Positions 9,187 to 17,248 of a stretch of DNA of 64,000 nucleotides are shown piece after piece (position 1 is the stretch's first letter; each line of letters starts with the position of its first letter). Source of the DNA: DAHUYF01 sp035509275 (lineage in GTDB: Bacteria > Pseudomonadota > Alphaproteobacteria > ATCC43930 > CGMCC-115725). A model generated the notes under the pieces. That model worked only from the letters and a program-made list of their open reading frames with translations, ran no database searches and was not told the origin of the DNA. A program made the position numbers and the translations under genes. Location: positions 42,446 to 106,445 of the forward strand of contig DATJLU010000227.1 of NCBI GenBank assembly GCA_035509275.1, in the 5' to 3' direction.

Positions 9187-9702
9187 TCAGCCGCGCGCCC
9201 GGGGGGTGCCGATCACGGCCTCGCCGAGCCGCCGCAGCGCGGCTTTGAGATCGCCGTCCGCGATGGTTTCAAGACGCGCGTCAAGCGACTGACGTTCCTC
9301 GGCTTTGAGCGGCCGGGGGCGAGGTGGCGCGGGGGCGGGCGCGCTCGCCGCCGGGCCCTGCTTCAGCGCGAGTCGCGCGACGGCGCGATAGCCGAAGAAA
9401 GCATTGATGCGCTCGACCAGCACGGGCTCGCGATGTTGCACTTCAAGACCGAGACCGGGGGCGACTCGGAGGTGAAGCGTGCCGTCGCGGCGCTCGCCGC
9501 GCGGGAAGCTGAGCTTCTCCGGACTGACGCCGTCGGCCAGCGACTCGCCGATGATCGCCGGCCATTGCGCCACGAGCTGCGCCTCGCCGAAGCCGCGCTT
9601 GCCGAGCACCGCGCCGGCGATGCGCGGCACTTCCGCCGCGATCGCACGCACGCCGCCGCGCCGCTGTTCCGCCAATCCCTGCCTCCGAAGCTGGTGCCGC
9701 AT
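9187..9702 (-). CDS. DUF721 / DciA-like protein
   Basis: Protein of 171 residues with the DUF721 core: GEAQLVAQWPAIIGESLADG around 35-55, followed by a KH-like section with LHLRVAPGLGLEVQHREP. DciA proteins of this family load the replicative helicase in bacteria lacking DnaC. The C terminus is a Pro/Ala linker and a charged tail. ATG 9702 is the first Met that gives a family-like N terminus; further upstream the frame overlaps mutY antisense. Divergent to mutY with about 100 bp between. Confidence 0.75.
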   Translation of the reverse strand: MRHQLRRQGLAEQRRGGVRAIAAEVPRIAGAVLGKRGFGEAQLVAQWPAIIGESLADGVSPEKLSFPRGERRDGTLHLRVAPGLGLEVQHREPVLVERINAFFGYRAVARLALKQGPAASAPAPAPPRPRPLKAEERQSLDARLETIADGDLKAALRRLGEAVIGTPRARG

Positions 9703-9801
9703 CTTAGCGGGAGGCGCCGTCACTCGCCACTGCGAGGCAGCAGCGCCGGTGTCACTGGCCGCTCTGCCGCCATCGTGATAGAAGACGCGCGTTCGCCTCG
9801 C

Positions 9802-10911
9802 ATGTCCCGCTCCCTGCGCCAATCCGCTAGCGACGCGCCCGCTGCCGCGGCGGTGGAGCTCTGCGATCTGCCGGGGCATCTCCTCGAATGGTATGACCGC
9901 CATCGCCGCGATCTCCCGTGGCGCGCGCGGCGCGGCGAAAGCGCCGATCCCTACCGGGTGTGGCTCAGCGAGATCATGTTGCAGCAGACCACGGTGGCGA
10001 CCGTCGGCGCCTATTTCGCGCGCTTTACCGAGCGCTGGCCCGATCTTCCGGCGCTGGCCTCGGCCTCGCTCGACGATGTGCTGCATGCCTGGCAGGGGCT
10101 TGGCTATTACGCCCGGGCGCGCAACCTCCATGCGTGTGCCCGTGCCGTCGTCGAGCGTCATGGCGGCGTCTTTCCGGCGGAGGAACCGGCGTTGCTGAAG
10201 CTGCCGGGAATCGGCGCTTACACCGCGGCGGCGGTGGCGGCGATCGCTTTCGGCCGAGCCGCGACGCCGGTCGACGGCAATGTCGAGCGGGTGATGGCGC
10301 GGCTCTTCGCCGTCGCCGAGCCGCTCCCCGACGCCAAGCCGGCGCTGCGCCGGCTCGCTCAAAGCCTGACCCCCACCGAGCGCGGCGGCGACTACGCCCA
10401 GGCGGTGATGGATCTGGGCGCGACGCTATGCACGCCGAAAAAGCCCAAATGCATCCTCTGCCCGTGGCGTGCCGCCTGCCGCGGCCATGCCCTCGGCATC
10501 GCCGAGACCTTGCCGGCGCGGCGCGCCAAAGCGGCCAAGCCGCTGCGCCGCGGCGTCGCCTTCTGGGCGGTGCGTCCCGATGGCGCGGTGCTGCTGCGGC
10601 GTCGGCCGGAAAAGGGGCTGTTGGGCGGCATGATGGAAGTGCCCTCGACGCTCTGGCGCGAGGCGGAATGGAGCGAGGCCGAAGCGCGCGCCGCGGCGCC
10701 GGTCAAAGCGCGCTGGCGCCTGCTGCCCGGCGTGGTGCGCCACAGCTTCACCCATTTCCACCTCGAGCTCGCCGTCCTCGCCGGCACGGTCCGCGACGGC
10801 TTCAACGCCGGCGGCCCCTGGGTCCGCCTCGACGAACTCCCCCGCCAAGCGCTGCCGACCCTGATGAAAAAGGTGGTCGCCCACGCCCGCCAAGGCCGGC
10901 GGAAGGGGTAG
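9802..10911 (+). CDS. mutY: Adenine DNA glycosylase MutY
   Basis: Base-excision enzyme of 369 residues removing A opposite 8-oxoG. The helix-hairpin-helix is LPGIGAYTAAAVAAIAFG, and the catalytic aspartate follows in TPVDGNVERV. The glutamate is in SEIMLQQTTV. The [4Fe-4S] ligands are CTPKKPKCILCPWRAAC with C-x6-C-x2-C-x5-C spacing. The C-terminal half is the NUDIX-like 8-oxoG recognition domain (HSFTHFHLEL). ATG 9802 gives the usual short N-terminal extension; the upstream open frame is antisense to DUF721. Confidence 0.95.
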   Translation: MSRSLRQSASDAPAAAAVELCDLPGHLLEWYDRHRRDLPWRARRGESADPYRVWLSEIMLQQTTVATVGAYFARFTERWPDLPALASASLDDVLHAWQGLGYYARARNLHACARAVVERHGGVFPAEEPALLKLPGIGAYTAAAVAAIAFGRAATPVDGNVERVMARLFAVAEPLPDAKPALRRLAQSLTPTERGGDYAQAVMDLGATLCTPKKPKCILCPWRAACRGHALGIAETLPARRAKAAKPLRRGVAFWAVRPDGAVLLRRRPEKGLLGGMMEVPSTLWREAEWSEAEARAAAPVKARWRLLPGVVRHSFTHFHLELAVLAGTVRDGFNAGGPWVRLDELPRQALPTLMKKVVAHARQGRRKG

Positions 10912-10938
10912 CTCAAGAATAAATGCAGAGCCGCGCAT

Positions 10939-10963
10939 CCCCTCTCCCACAAGGGGAGAGGGG
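10939..10963. terminator. Hairpin between convergent mutY and leuA
   Basis: CCCCTCTCCC and GGGAGAGGGG form a 10-bp stem with a 5-nt loop. It lies 28 bp after the mutY stop and 17 bp from the leuA stop. There is no strong T tract, so its role as a bidirectional terminator is inferred from position. Confidence 0.5.
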
Positions 10964-10979
10964 GTGATCGTGCGTGCGG

Positions 10980-12644
10980 CTACCCTTGCTCCACCCGTGC
11001 CGCCGCACTCGCTACCGCCTGTAGCGACGCCGTGACAATGTTCTCGTCAAGCCCGACGCCGAAGCGGCTGCCGCCCGGCGCGCGGACCTGGACGTAGGCG
11101 GCGGCCCTTGCCGAGGAGCCGGCGGTGACGGCGTGCTCGCGGTAGTCGAGGAATTCGAGCGCGATGCCGGCGCCGCGGCGGAGCGCGTCGATGAAGGCGT
11201 CGATCGGGCCGTTGCCGCGGCCTTCGATGCGCTGCAGGGTCCCGTTGCGGCGGATGGTGGCGCGCAGATGCCGGCCGCGCTGGGCATCGGGCAGCATCTC
11301 GTAATCGACCAGCACGATCGGCGCCTCGGGATCGAGATAGGTCTTCTCGAACAGGCGCCAGATCTCGGCGCCGGTCGCTTCCTTGCCGGTGCGGTCGGTC
11401 ATCTCCTGGACGATGGCGCTGAACTCGACCTGCAGCAGGCGCGGCAGGTCGAGGCCGTAATCGGCCTTGAGGAGATAGGCGACGCCGCCTTTGCCCGACT
11501 GGCTGTTGATGCGGATGATCGCCTCGTAGCTGCGGCCGAGGTCGCGCGGGTCGATCGGCAGGTAGGGCACCTCCCAGAGCCCGTCATTGCGTCGGGCGAG
11601 ATCGTCGAGGCCCTTCTTGATCGCATCCTGATGCGAGCCGGAGAACGCGGTGAAGACCAGCTCGCCGCCATAGGGATGGCGCGGATGGACGGGGAGCTGG
11701 TTGCAGTACTCGACCGTGCGCACGACCTCGTTGATGTCCTCGACGACGATGCCGGGCTCGACGCCCTGGCTGAAGAGGTTGAGCGCCAAGGTCATGACGT
11801 CGACATTGCCGGTGCGCTCGCCATTGCCGAAGAGCGTGCCCTCGACGCGGTCGGCGCCAGCCATCACCGCCAGCTCGGCCGCCGCCACCGCCGTGCCGCG
11901 GTCGTTATGGGGATGGACGCTCAAGACGATGCGGTCGCGGCCCTTGATGGTGCGCCCGAACCATTCGATCTGGTCGGCGAAGATGTTGGGCGTCGCCATC
12001 TCGACCGTGGCGGGCAGGTTGAGGATCACCTTCTGCTGCGGCGTCGGCCGCCAAACCTCGAGCACCGCCTCACAAATCTCGACGGCGTAGTCGAGCTCGG
12101 TGCCGGTGAAGCTCTCGGGCGAATACTGATAGACGATCTCGGTCTCCGGCATTGCCGCGGCAAGGTCGCGGATGAGCCGGGCGCCGCTGACCGCGATCTC
12201 GGTGATGCCGGCACGGTCGAGGCCGAAGACGACGCGGCGCTGCAGGGTCGAGGTCGAGTTGTAGAGATGCATGATGGCGCGCTTGGCGCCGCGGACCGAC
12301 TCGAAGCTGCGCTCGATGAGCTCCGGCCGCGACTGGGTCAGCACCTGGATGGTGACATCGTCCGGCACCAGCTTCTCCTCGACGAGCTGGCGCACGAAGT
12401 CGAAATCGGTTTGCGAGGCGGCGGGGAAGCCGACCTCGATCTCCTTGAATCCCATCTTCACCAAGAGCTCGAACATCCGCCGCTTGCGCTCTGGTCCCAT
12501 TGGCTCGACGAGGGCCTGATTGCCGTCGCGGAGATCGACGCTGCACCAGATCGGCGCGCGCTCGATGACGCGCGACGGCCATTGCCGGTCGGGGAGGTGG
12601 ATGGGCGCGAAGGGGCGGTATTTCTCGATGGGCATGCGGTTCAT
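10980..12644 (-). CDS. leuA: 2-isopropylmalate synthase
   Basis: First committed enzyme of leucine synthesis, condensing acetyl-CoA with 2-ketoisovalerate. It is 554 residues, the long LeuA2 type. Motifs seen: APIWCSVDLRDGNQALVEPM (metal-binding Asp and active Arg-Asp), GFKEIEVGFPA, and metal-ligand HPHNDRGTAV. It has a C-terminal allosteric LeuA_dimer domain for leucine feedback. The ATG at 12644 has GGGAG 13 nt before it; 14 codons upstream another ATG is possible. A 185-nt leader precedes it and carries a candidate attenuator. Confidence 0.94.
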   Translation of the reverse strand: MNRMPIEKYRPFAPIHLPDRQWPSRVIERAPIWCSVDLRDGNQALVEPMGPERKRRMFELLVKMGFKEIEVGFPAASQTDFDFVRQLVEEKLVPDDVTIQVLTQSRPELIERSFESVRGAKRAIMHLYNSTSTLQRRVVFGLDRAGITEIAVSGARLIRDLAAAMPETEIVYQYSPESFTGTELDYAVEICEAVLEVWRPTPQQKVILNLPATVEMATPNIFADQIEWFGRTIKGRDRIVLSVHPHNDRGTAVAAAELAVMAGADRVEGTLFGNGERTGNVDVMTLALNLFSQGVEPGIVVEDINEVVRTVEYCNQLPVHPRHPYGGELVFTAFSGSHQDAIKKGLDDLARRNDGLWEVPYLPIDPRDLGRSYEAIIRINSQSGKGGVAYLLKADYGLDLPRLLQVEFSAIVQEMTDRTGKEATGAEIWRLFEKTYLDPEAPIVLVDYEMLPDAQRGRHLRATIRRNGTLQRIEGRGNGPIDAFIDALRRGAGIALEFLDYREHAVTAGSSARAAAYVQVRAPGGSRFGVGLDENIVTASLQAVASAAARVEQG

Positions 12645-12828
12645 GACACGAATACTCCCGAAGGGGTTGCAGGCGACGCGAGGCATGGCCGCCGAGCGGC
12701 AGGGCTCAGCGACCGCCGCTAAGTCGCAGCGATGTCAGGAGGCGTGCGGAAACCGGGGCGGAAACGGATCGAGATCGGGGGCTGGGCATGGCGCAGAACT
12801 CACGCGGGAGGAAAGACAACGGCGAAAG

Positions 12829-12852
12829 CCCGACACTCCTCAGAGCGTCGGG
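12829..12852 (-). terminator. Candidate leuA attenuator hairpin
   Basis: On the minus strand CCCGACGCTC pairs with GAGTGTCGGG: ten pairs including one G-U, with a TGAG loop. It is followed by CTTTCGCCGTTGTCTTTCC, which is moderately T-rich. It overlaps the end and stop codon of the leader peptide and lies about 185 nt before the leuA ATG. The rest of the 12645-13066 gap holds a repeat pair and nothing else recognised. Confidence 0.5.
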
Positions 12853-12890
12853 GCGATAAGTCGAAGGCCGTTGAACCCGGTGGTCTGCAT
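12840..12890 (-). CDS. Candidate leucine leader peptide (16 codons)
   Basis: The tiny reading frame MQTTGFNGLRLIAPTL lies upstream of leuA on the same strand and holds three Leu codons in its last eight. Its last three sense codons form the 5' arm of a terminator-like hairpin. Ribosome stalling at Leu9 or Leu11 would cover that arm and allow read-through into leuA, the logic of amino-acid attenuators known in proteobacteria. The ribosome site before it is weak. Everything beyond the sequence layout is inference. Confidence 0.5.
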   Translation of the reverse strand: MQTTGFNGLRLIAPTL

Positions 12891-12932
12891 CGCTTCAACA
12901 GTAGATAGGCCGGCAGGCTGCGTCAACCACGC

Positions 12933-13011
12933 TGGATTCCCGCTTTCGCGGGAATGACGTAAATGTTTGATTTCCCTCTTTCTTCGTCACCCCCGCGAAA
13001 GCGGGGGTCCA
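12933..13011. repeat. Paired palindromic repeat, CCCGCGAAAGCGGG type, pair 1
   Basis: Two 27-bp palindromes in opposite orientation are separated by about 25 bp of AT-rich DNA. The first reads TGGATTCCCGC...GAATGACG and the second CGTCACCCCCGC...GGGGTCCA. The same unit recurs at 15102-15180, 26268-26294, 26392-26472 and 34268-34327. It separates the leuA leader from the 3' end of ccrM. Confidence 0.85.
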
Positions 13012-13066
13012 TTTCGGACTGGCACCATCTCGCGAAAGCACCCTGTCGCGCTCCGCAACCCGCACC

Positions 13067-14170
13067 TCAGTGAGCCGCCCCCATCTCCGCCCTGACCTTC
13101 TGCCGCAGCACATCGATCGCGACCGGCCGGCCGCGATCGAGGAAATGCCAGAACACCCAGCCATTGCAGGCGGGTGCGCCCTGGACTTCGGCGCCGACGC
13201 GATGGATCGAGCCGCGCGCCTCGGCCGAGATCAGCGTGCCGTCGGCGCGTACCTTGGCGGTGAAGCGGCGCGACGCGTCGAAGAGGAGGGTGCCGGGCTT
13301 GAGCAGGCCGCGCTCGACCAGCGTGCCGAAGGGAATCCGCGGCTCCTCGCGCTTTGCCGGAAGGAGGGTGCTCTCGGCCGGCACCGGCTCGACGGCGGCG
13401 ATGCGCTGTCGCGCGAGGCCGGCATACTCGGCGTCGCGCTCGATGCCGATGAAGCCCCGGTTGAGCCGCTTGGCCACGGCGCCGGTGGTGCCGGTGCCGA
13501 AGAAGGGGTCGAGCACGAGATCGCCGGGCTTGGTCGAGGCGAGCAGGATGCGGTGCAGCAGCGCCTCGGGCTTTTGCGTCGGATGCGCCTTCTTGCCGTC
13601 GCGCTTCAACCGCTCCGGCCCCGAGCACAGCGGGATGAGCCAGTCGCTGCGCATCTGCAGCTCCTCATTGAGCGCTTTCATCGCCTCGTAATTGAAGGTG
13701 TAGCGCGCCTCGGCCGAGCGCGCGCACCACAGCAGCGTCTCATGCGCGTTGGTGAAGCGCCGGCCGCGGAAATTCGGCATCGGGTTGGATTTGCGCCAGA
13801 CGATATCGTTGAGAATCCAGAAGCCTAGATCCTGGAGCTGCGATCCCACGCGATAGATGTTGTGATAGCTGCCGATGACCCAGAGCGCGCCGTCGGGCTT
13901 CAAGACGCGGCGCGCCGCTTCGAGCCAGGCGCGGGTGAAGCGGTCATAGTCGGCAAAGCCGTCGAAGCGGTCCCAATCCTCCTCGACGCCATCGACGCGG
14001 CTGTGGTTCGGGCGCAGCAGCTCGCCGCCGAGCTGCAGGTTGTAGGGCGGATCGGCAAAAACGAGATCGACCGATCCCGCCGGCAGCGCCGCCATCTCGG
14101 CCACGCAGTCGCCGACCAGGATCTCCGCCTTGCACTCCTTGTATCCGCGTTGTCCGCCCGCATCCGGCAT
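13067..14170 (-). CDS. ccrM: Cell-cycle DNA adenine methyltransferase (GANTC), CcrM-type
   Basis: Solitary N6-adenine methyltransferase of about 367 residues, beta class. The catalytic motif DPPYNLQLGGEL is near residue 40, the target region is NDIVWRKSNPMPNFRGRRFT, and the SAM motif is DLVLDPFFGTGTTGAVA. The C terminus carries the CcrM-specific extension with VRADGTLISAEARGSIHRVG and GAPACNGWVFWHF. CcrM methylates GANTC and controls cell-cycle genes in alphaproteobacteria. ATG 14170 is chosen; an in-frame GTG lies three codons upstream. No cognate restriction gene is adjacent. A dense GANTC cluster lies just upstream. Confidence 0.94.
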   Translation of the reverse strand: MPDAGGQRGYKECKAEILVGDCVAEMAALPAGSVDLVFADPPYNLQLGGELLRPNHSRVDGVEEDWDRFDGFADYDRFTRAWLEAARRVLKPDGALWVIGSYHNIYRVGSQLQDLGFWILNDIVWRKSNPMPNFRGRRFTNAHETLLWCARSAEARYTFNYEAMKALNEELQMRSDWLIPLCSGPERLKRDGKKAHPTQKPEALLHRILLASTKPGDLVLDPFFGTGTTGAVAKRLNRGFIGIERDAEYAGLARQRIAAVEPVPAESTLLPAKREEPRIPFGTLVERGLLKPGTLLFDASRRFTAKVRADGTLISAEARGSIHRVGAEVQGAPACNGWVFWHFLDRGRPVAIDVLRQKVRAEMGAAH

Positions 14171-14185
14171 GGTCCCCACTCCCCC

Positions 14186-14297
14186 GAGTCGCGGCTACTG
14201 TGCGGGGGTCGAGTCGCGGCGTCAATGTTTTTGAGAATCAACCGGTTAGGCTGGGATTCTGAACTCGAATCCGGCGCAATCGCTGGTCGTTCGATTC
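14186..14297 (-). promoter_or_regulatory. GANTC cluster upstream of ccrM
   Basis: Six GANTC sites fall within 112 bp before the ccrM start: 14186 (GAGTC), 14211 (GAGTC), 14235 (GAATC), 14255 (GATTC), 14267 (GAATC) and 14293 (GATTC). At this base composition about one per 340 bp is expected. In Caulobacter the ccrM promoter is itself controlled by methylation of GANTC sites, so methylation-dependent autoregulation is a reasonable inference. Confidence 0.6.
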
Positions 14298-14358
14298 CGC
14301 GGTCACCCCTATCGCTGGTGGCTGCGGAACAAGAGGAGTCCGCGCGGAAGGGATCGCC

Positions 14359-15000
14359 TCAGGCGCCGGACGCGAGCGATTCGCCGTCCGGCGCGAGGTC
14401 GAGGGCGAGCTGGAGCGGGGCGAAGGAGCGGCGATGATGCGGCGTCGGCCCGAGGCGCTCGATCCCGGCCCGGTGCTCGGGTGTGCCATAGCCGACATTG
14501 GTGTCCCAGCCATAGCCGCCATAGCGCAGCGCCAGCCGGCGCATCAGCCGGTCGCGCGTCACCTTGGCGATGACCGAGGCCGCGGCGATCGACAGCGAGA
14601 GCCCGTCGCCGCCAATGACGGTTTTCACCGGGCAGGGCAGCGGCGGCGGGACATTGCCGTCGACCAGCGCAATCTCCGGCGCGCGCGGCAGCGCCGCCAC
14701 GGCGCGGCCCATGGCGGCGAGCGTCGCCTGCAGGATGTTGCGGCGATCGATCTCGCCGACGCTGGCGGCGCCGATGCCGATCGCGGCGCCGCAGCCGAAC
14801 AGCAAGGCCGCGAACTCCTCGCGCTCCTCCGGCAGCAGCTTCTTCGAATCATCGAGGCCATAGCGCAGCGTCTTGGGTATCCGCCGGCGGTCGAGGATCA
14901 CCGCCGCGGCAACCACCGGCCCGGCGAGCGGCCCGCGTCCCGCCTCGTCGATGCCGCAGACCAGGCCCGAGCAGGCCATTTCCAGCGCGAAATCCGGCAT
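14359..15000 (-). CDS. rnhB: Ribonuclease HII
   Basis: Removes ribonucleotides from DNA-RNA hybrids. The product is 213 residues from the ATG at 15000. Active-site residues: Asp and Glu in CGIDEAGRGPLAGPV (about 18-19), Asp in LVDGNVPP, and the later SLSIAAASVIAKVTRDRLM helix. The longer frame begins with a TTG 12 codons upstream and is less likely. It lies 190 bp upstream of ccrM on the same strand, a common alphaproteobacterial pair. Confidence 0.93.
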   Translation of the reverse strand: MPDFALEMACSGLVCGIDEAGRGPLAGPVVAAAVILDRRRIPKTLRYGLDDSKKLLPEEREEFAALLFGCGAAIGIGAASVGEIDRRNILQATLAAMGRAVAALPRAPEIALVDGNVPPPLPCPVKTVIGGDGLSLSIAAASVIAKVTRDRLMRRLALRYGGYGWDTNVGYGTPEHRAGIERLGPTPHHRRSFAPLQLALDLAPDGESLASGA

Positions 15001-15101
15001 CGCCGCAGGAGACACGAAGCCGCCCGAGTCTGGCAAGCCCGCTACGCGCCGAAGTCAGTTTGCCGCGGGCCGGGGTGGCGGCGATGCTTTCGACGATCGC
15101 A

Positions 15102-15180
15102 TGGATTCCCGCTTTCGCGGGAATGACGGACTACGTTGATTTTGCTTTGTATTCGTCACCCCCGCGAAAGCGGGGGTCCA
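15102..15180. repeat. Paired palindromic repeat, pair 2
   Basis: Same two-part inverted unit and same outward TGGA orientation as 12933-13011, with about 26 bp of AT-rich spacer. It lies between the rnhB start and the 3' end of the SAM-hydrolase family gene. Confidence 0.85.
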
Positions 15181-15225
15181 TATCGACGCATTTCCATAAT
15201 GGGTGCGAGGCGCACTTTTCTAACG

Positions 15226-15966
15226 TCAGTCCCCGCCCTGCTCTTCGACCCCAACCGCGCTCCCGATGCGCAGCCCGAGCGCCTCATCCGCGCGGCCCAG
15301 ATTGACGGCGATCTCGGCGAGGCCGTTCGAGTTCTCGTACCAGAGTGGCGTCCCCGCCGCGACGGCAGAGAAGGTATGGGCGCGCGGGATGCGGCGCCCG
15401 CTGGCGAGCAGGGTTGCCTCTGCCGGCAGAGTCGCCGCCCGCAGCCCTGTCATGGCGTTGCCGTAATGGTCGATATAGACGATCTCGGCGAGATCGTCGG
15501 GCCAGTCCGGGTAGCGGCCGAAGCCGGCGGGGCGCGCTTGCGACGGCGGCATTTCGCCGCGGGCCAGCATCGCGGCGACCGGCGCGAAGAGGTCGCGGCC
15601 ATGAAAGCTCGCCGAGAGCAGCGGCGGCCGCCAGGTGATCTCACGAAGGTTCGCTTTGTTTGCCCGCCGGCACACCAGCTCGAAAAGCCCGTTCTCGGGG
15701 CCGACATAAAAGCGGCCGTCGGCCTCGACGATCAGTGCCGCGCGCTCGCCGCCGACGCCGGGATCGACCACGGCCAGCAGCACCGTTCCCGCCGGGAACC
15801 AAACGCCATAGGCGGCAAGGAGATAGGCCGCGGCTTTCGGGTTGCGCATCGGCGCATCGGCGAAAAGATCGATCGCCGGCACGTTTGGCGCCGCTTGCTG
15901 CAGCACAGCTTTCACTTGCCCGGTGTAAGGCCCGGCAAGACCGAAATCGGTGAAGAGCGCGATCAT
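15226..15966 (-). CDS. SAM hydroxide adenosyltransferase (DUF62) family protein
   Basis: Product of 246 residues related to SAM hydrolases and the fluorinase/chlorinase fold. The N terminus MIALFTDFGLAGPYTGQVKA has the family Asp, TVLLAVVDPGVGGERAAL is the central motif, and FVGPENGLFE-like YVGPENGLFELV is present. Bacterial members hydrolyse SAM to adenosine and methionine; true halogenases have a distinct extra loop that I do not see. ATG 15966 starts exactly at the conserved N terminus; an upstream in-frame ATG (15987) adds seven residues. Confidence 0.85.
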   Translation of the reverse strand: MIALFTDFGLAGPYTGQVKAVLQQAAPNVPAIDLFADAPMRNPKAAAYLLAAYGVWFPAGTVLLAVVDPGVGGERAALIVEADGRFYVGPENGLFELVCRRANKANLREITWRPPLLSASFHGRDLFAPVAAMLARGEMPPSQARPAGFGRYPDWPDDLAEIVYIDHYGNAMTGLRAATLPAEATLLASGRRIPRAHTFSAVAAGTPLWYENSNGLAEIAVNLGRADEALGLRIGSAVGVEEQGGD

Positions 15967-16222
15967 CGGGGACGGAAGGGAGTACATACTATCCTGACTT
16001 TACGAGGAGTTCCGCCCCGCACCTATCACTCTTCCTTACCAAGCGTCGGTCTTCTTAAAAGGGACGCGTCAGTCCTGGGGGCCAGCCGCTTGTCTCGCAG
16101 AAGCAACATTCCGTCACAAAAAGTGAACATGCGAACCGGCGCCGCCGTTACAACATTCGTCACGTCCGCGTCATCGCGATGGTCTTGATTTCGCGTGCGG
16201 CGATCGCGAGAACGAGGTAGTG

Positions 16223-16972
16223 ATGGACACGTTTTTGATGGACACGCTTTTTCACAGCGACAAGCGGGCGCGGCCGCCGGTGAGTCGGCTCTGGGCCGAG
16301 GCGGTTTCGGCGGTGACGCCGATGCCCCGCCAAGTGATCCTCGCCGCCGCGCGCATCGCGCCGCCGGGCGACGGCCATCCCGTTCTGCTGGTGCCGGGCT
16401 TCCTGCGCGGCGAGGGCTATATGGCGCCGCTGCGCCGCTTCCTCGATGCGCGCGGCTACGCCGTTTATGGCTGGCGGCTCGGCGTCAATCTCGGACCGAC
16501 CGAGCGGGTGCTGGATGGGGTCGAGCGCCGGCTCTCCGACATCGTCGCGCGCCATGATCGTTCCGTAACCCTGATCGGCCACAGCCTCGGCGGCGCTTTG
16601 GTGCGCGAGCTCGCCAAGGAGCGGCCGGAGCTGGTGCGCCAGGTGATCGTGCTGGCGAGCCCGATCCGCCTGCCGACGGCGAGCCAGCTCGAGCCGGTCT
16701 ACCGCATGCTGTCGCGCTGGCACAGCCCGGATTCGCGCAGCCTCTACGAGCGCGTCAACCAACCGCCGCCGGTGCCGGTGACGGCAATCCACACCCGAAG
16801 CGACGGCATCGTCGCCTGGCAAAGCTGCCTCGAAGCCGAAGGGCCGCTGCGCGAGAATATCGAGATCAAGGGACCGCACAGCACCATGGCCCGCAACCCC
16901 GCCGCCTGGCGCGTCATCGCCGACCGCCTGGCCCAGCCCGAAGGCTACTGGCGGCCTTACGGCGGGCGCTAG
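16223..16972 (+). CDS. Alpha/beta-fold hydrolase
   Basis: Product of 249 residues with an alpha/beta hydrolase fold. The oxyanion region is HPVLLVPGFLRGEGYM, the nucleophile elbow is GHSLGG with the catalytic Ser, a late Asp occurs in TRSDGIVAW, and the His in GPHSTMARNP completes a plausible triad. There is no signal peptide. It resembles lipase/PGAP1-like hydrolases; the substrate is unknown. ATG 16223 follows an AGG-containing ribosome site, with GTG one codon earlier also possible. The 256-bp upstream gap separates it from the divergent SAM-hydrolase gene; no clear promoter was found there. Confidence 0.8.
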   Translation: MDTFLMDTLFHSDKRARPPVSRLWAEAVSAVTPMPRQVILAAARIAPPGDGHPVLLVPGFLRGEGYMAPLRRFLDARGYAVYGWRLGVNLGPTERVLDGVERRLSDIVARHDRSVTLIGHSLGGALVRELAKERPELVRQVIVLASPIRLPTASQLEPVYRMLSRWHSPDSRSLYERVNQPPPVPVTAIHTRSDGIVAWQSCLEAEGPLRENIEIKGPHSTMARNPAAWRVIADRLAQPEGYWRPYGGR

Positions 16973-16977
16973 CCACA

Positions 16978-17060
16978 AGGCGAACGCGCGGAGCGTGTTC
17001 GTCCGCGGCGGCGGCAGCGATTGCGCAGCAATCGCGGGAGCCGCACCGTTCGGGCTGGCC
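16978..17060 (+). repeat. Three-hairpin intergenic repeat, copy 2
   Basis: Second copy of the element at 2187-2269, about 93% identical. In the first hairpin one C is changed to T, leaving a G-U pair in RNA; the second hairpin is perfect; the third is degraded. It begins 5 bp after the stop of the alpha/beta hydrolase gene. Confidence 0.8.
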
Positions 17061-17137
17061 GTGGCGCGAGGCTAGAGAAGGGGGCGCGAAGAGCGGCCGC
17101 TACCGCATTTGCGCCGCACCTATGGCAGAAAAAGCCT

Positions 17138-17235
17138 CACCACGGAGGCACGGAGATCACGGAGAAGGGAAGAATGGCGCGCTTCGCGCGCCAAACACTT
17201 ATTCTCTTCTCCGTGTCCTCCGTGCCTCCGTGGTG
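17138..17235. repeat. CACGGAG-type inverted repeat with 30-bp arms
   Basis: CACCACGGAGGCACGGAG continues to an arm of about 30 bp whose inverse complement, with two differences, ends at 17235. An inner perfect hairpin TGGCGCGCTTCGCGCGCCA occupies 17175-17193. It lies between the convergent alpha/beta hydrolase and radical SAM genes and would form a long RNA hairpin from either strand. A single arm occurs at 4859-4888. Confidence 0.85.
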
Positions 17236-17248
17236 ATCCTTTCCCGCC

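Noticed and set aside
14255..14310. tRNA-like T-loop sequences (GTTCGATTCC, CTCGAATCC) upstream of ccrM
   Set aside because: No acceptor stem, anticodon arm or CCA context could be folded around them; they are better explained as GANTC sites.
15967..16222. Possible promoter elements between the divergent SAM-hydrolase and alpha/beta hydrolase genes
   Set aside because: Several weak TTG/TA-rich words occur, but none pairs with a convincing -10 at 16-18 bp spacing.
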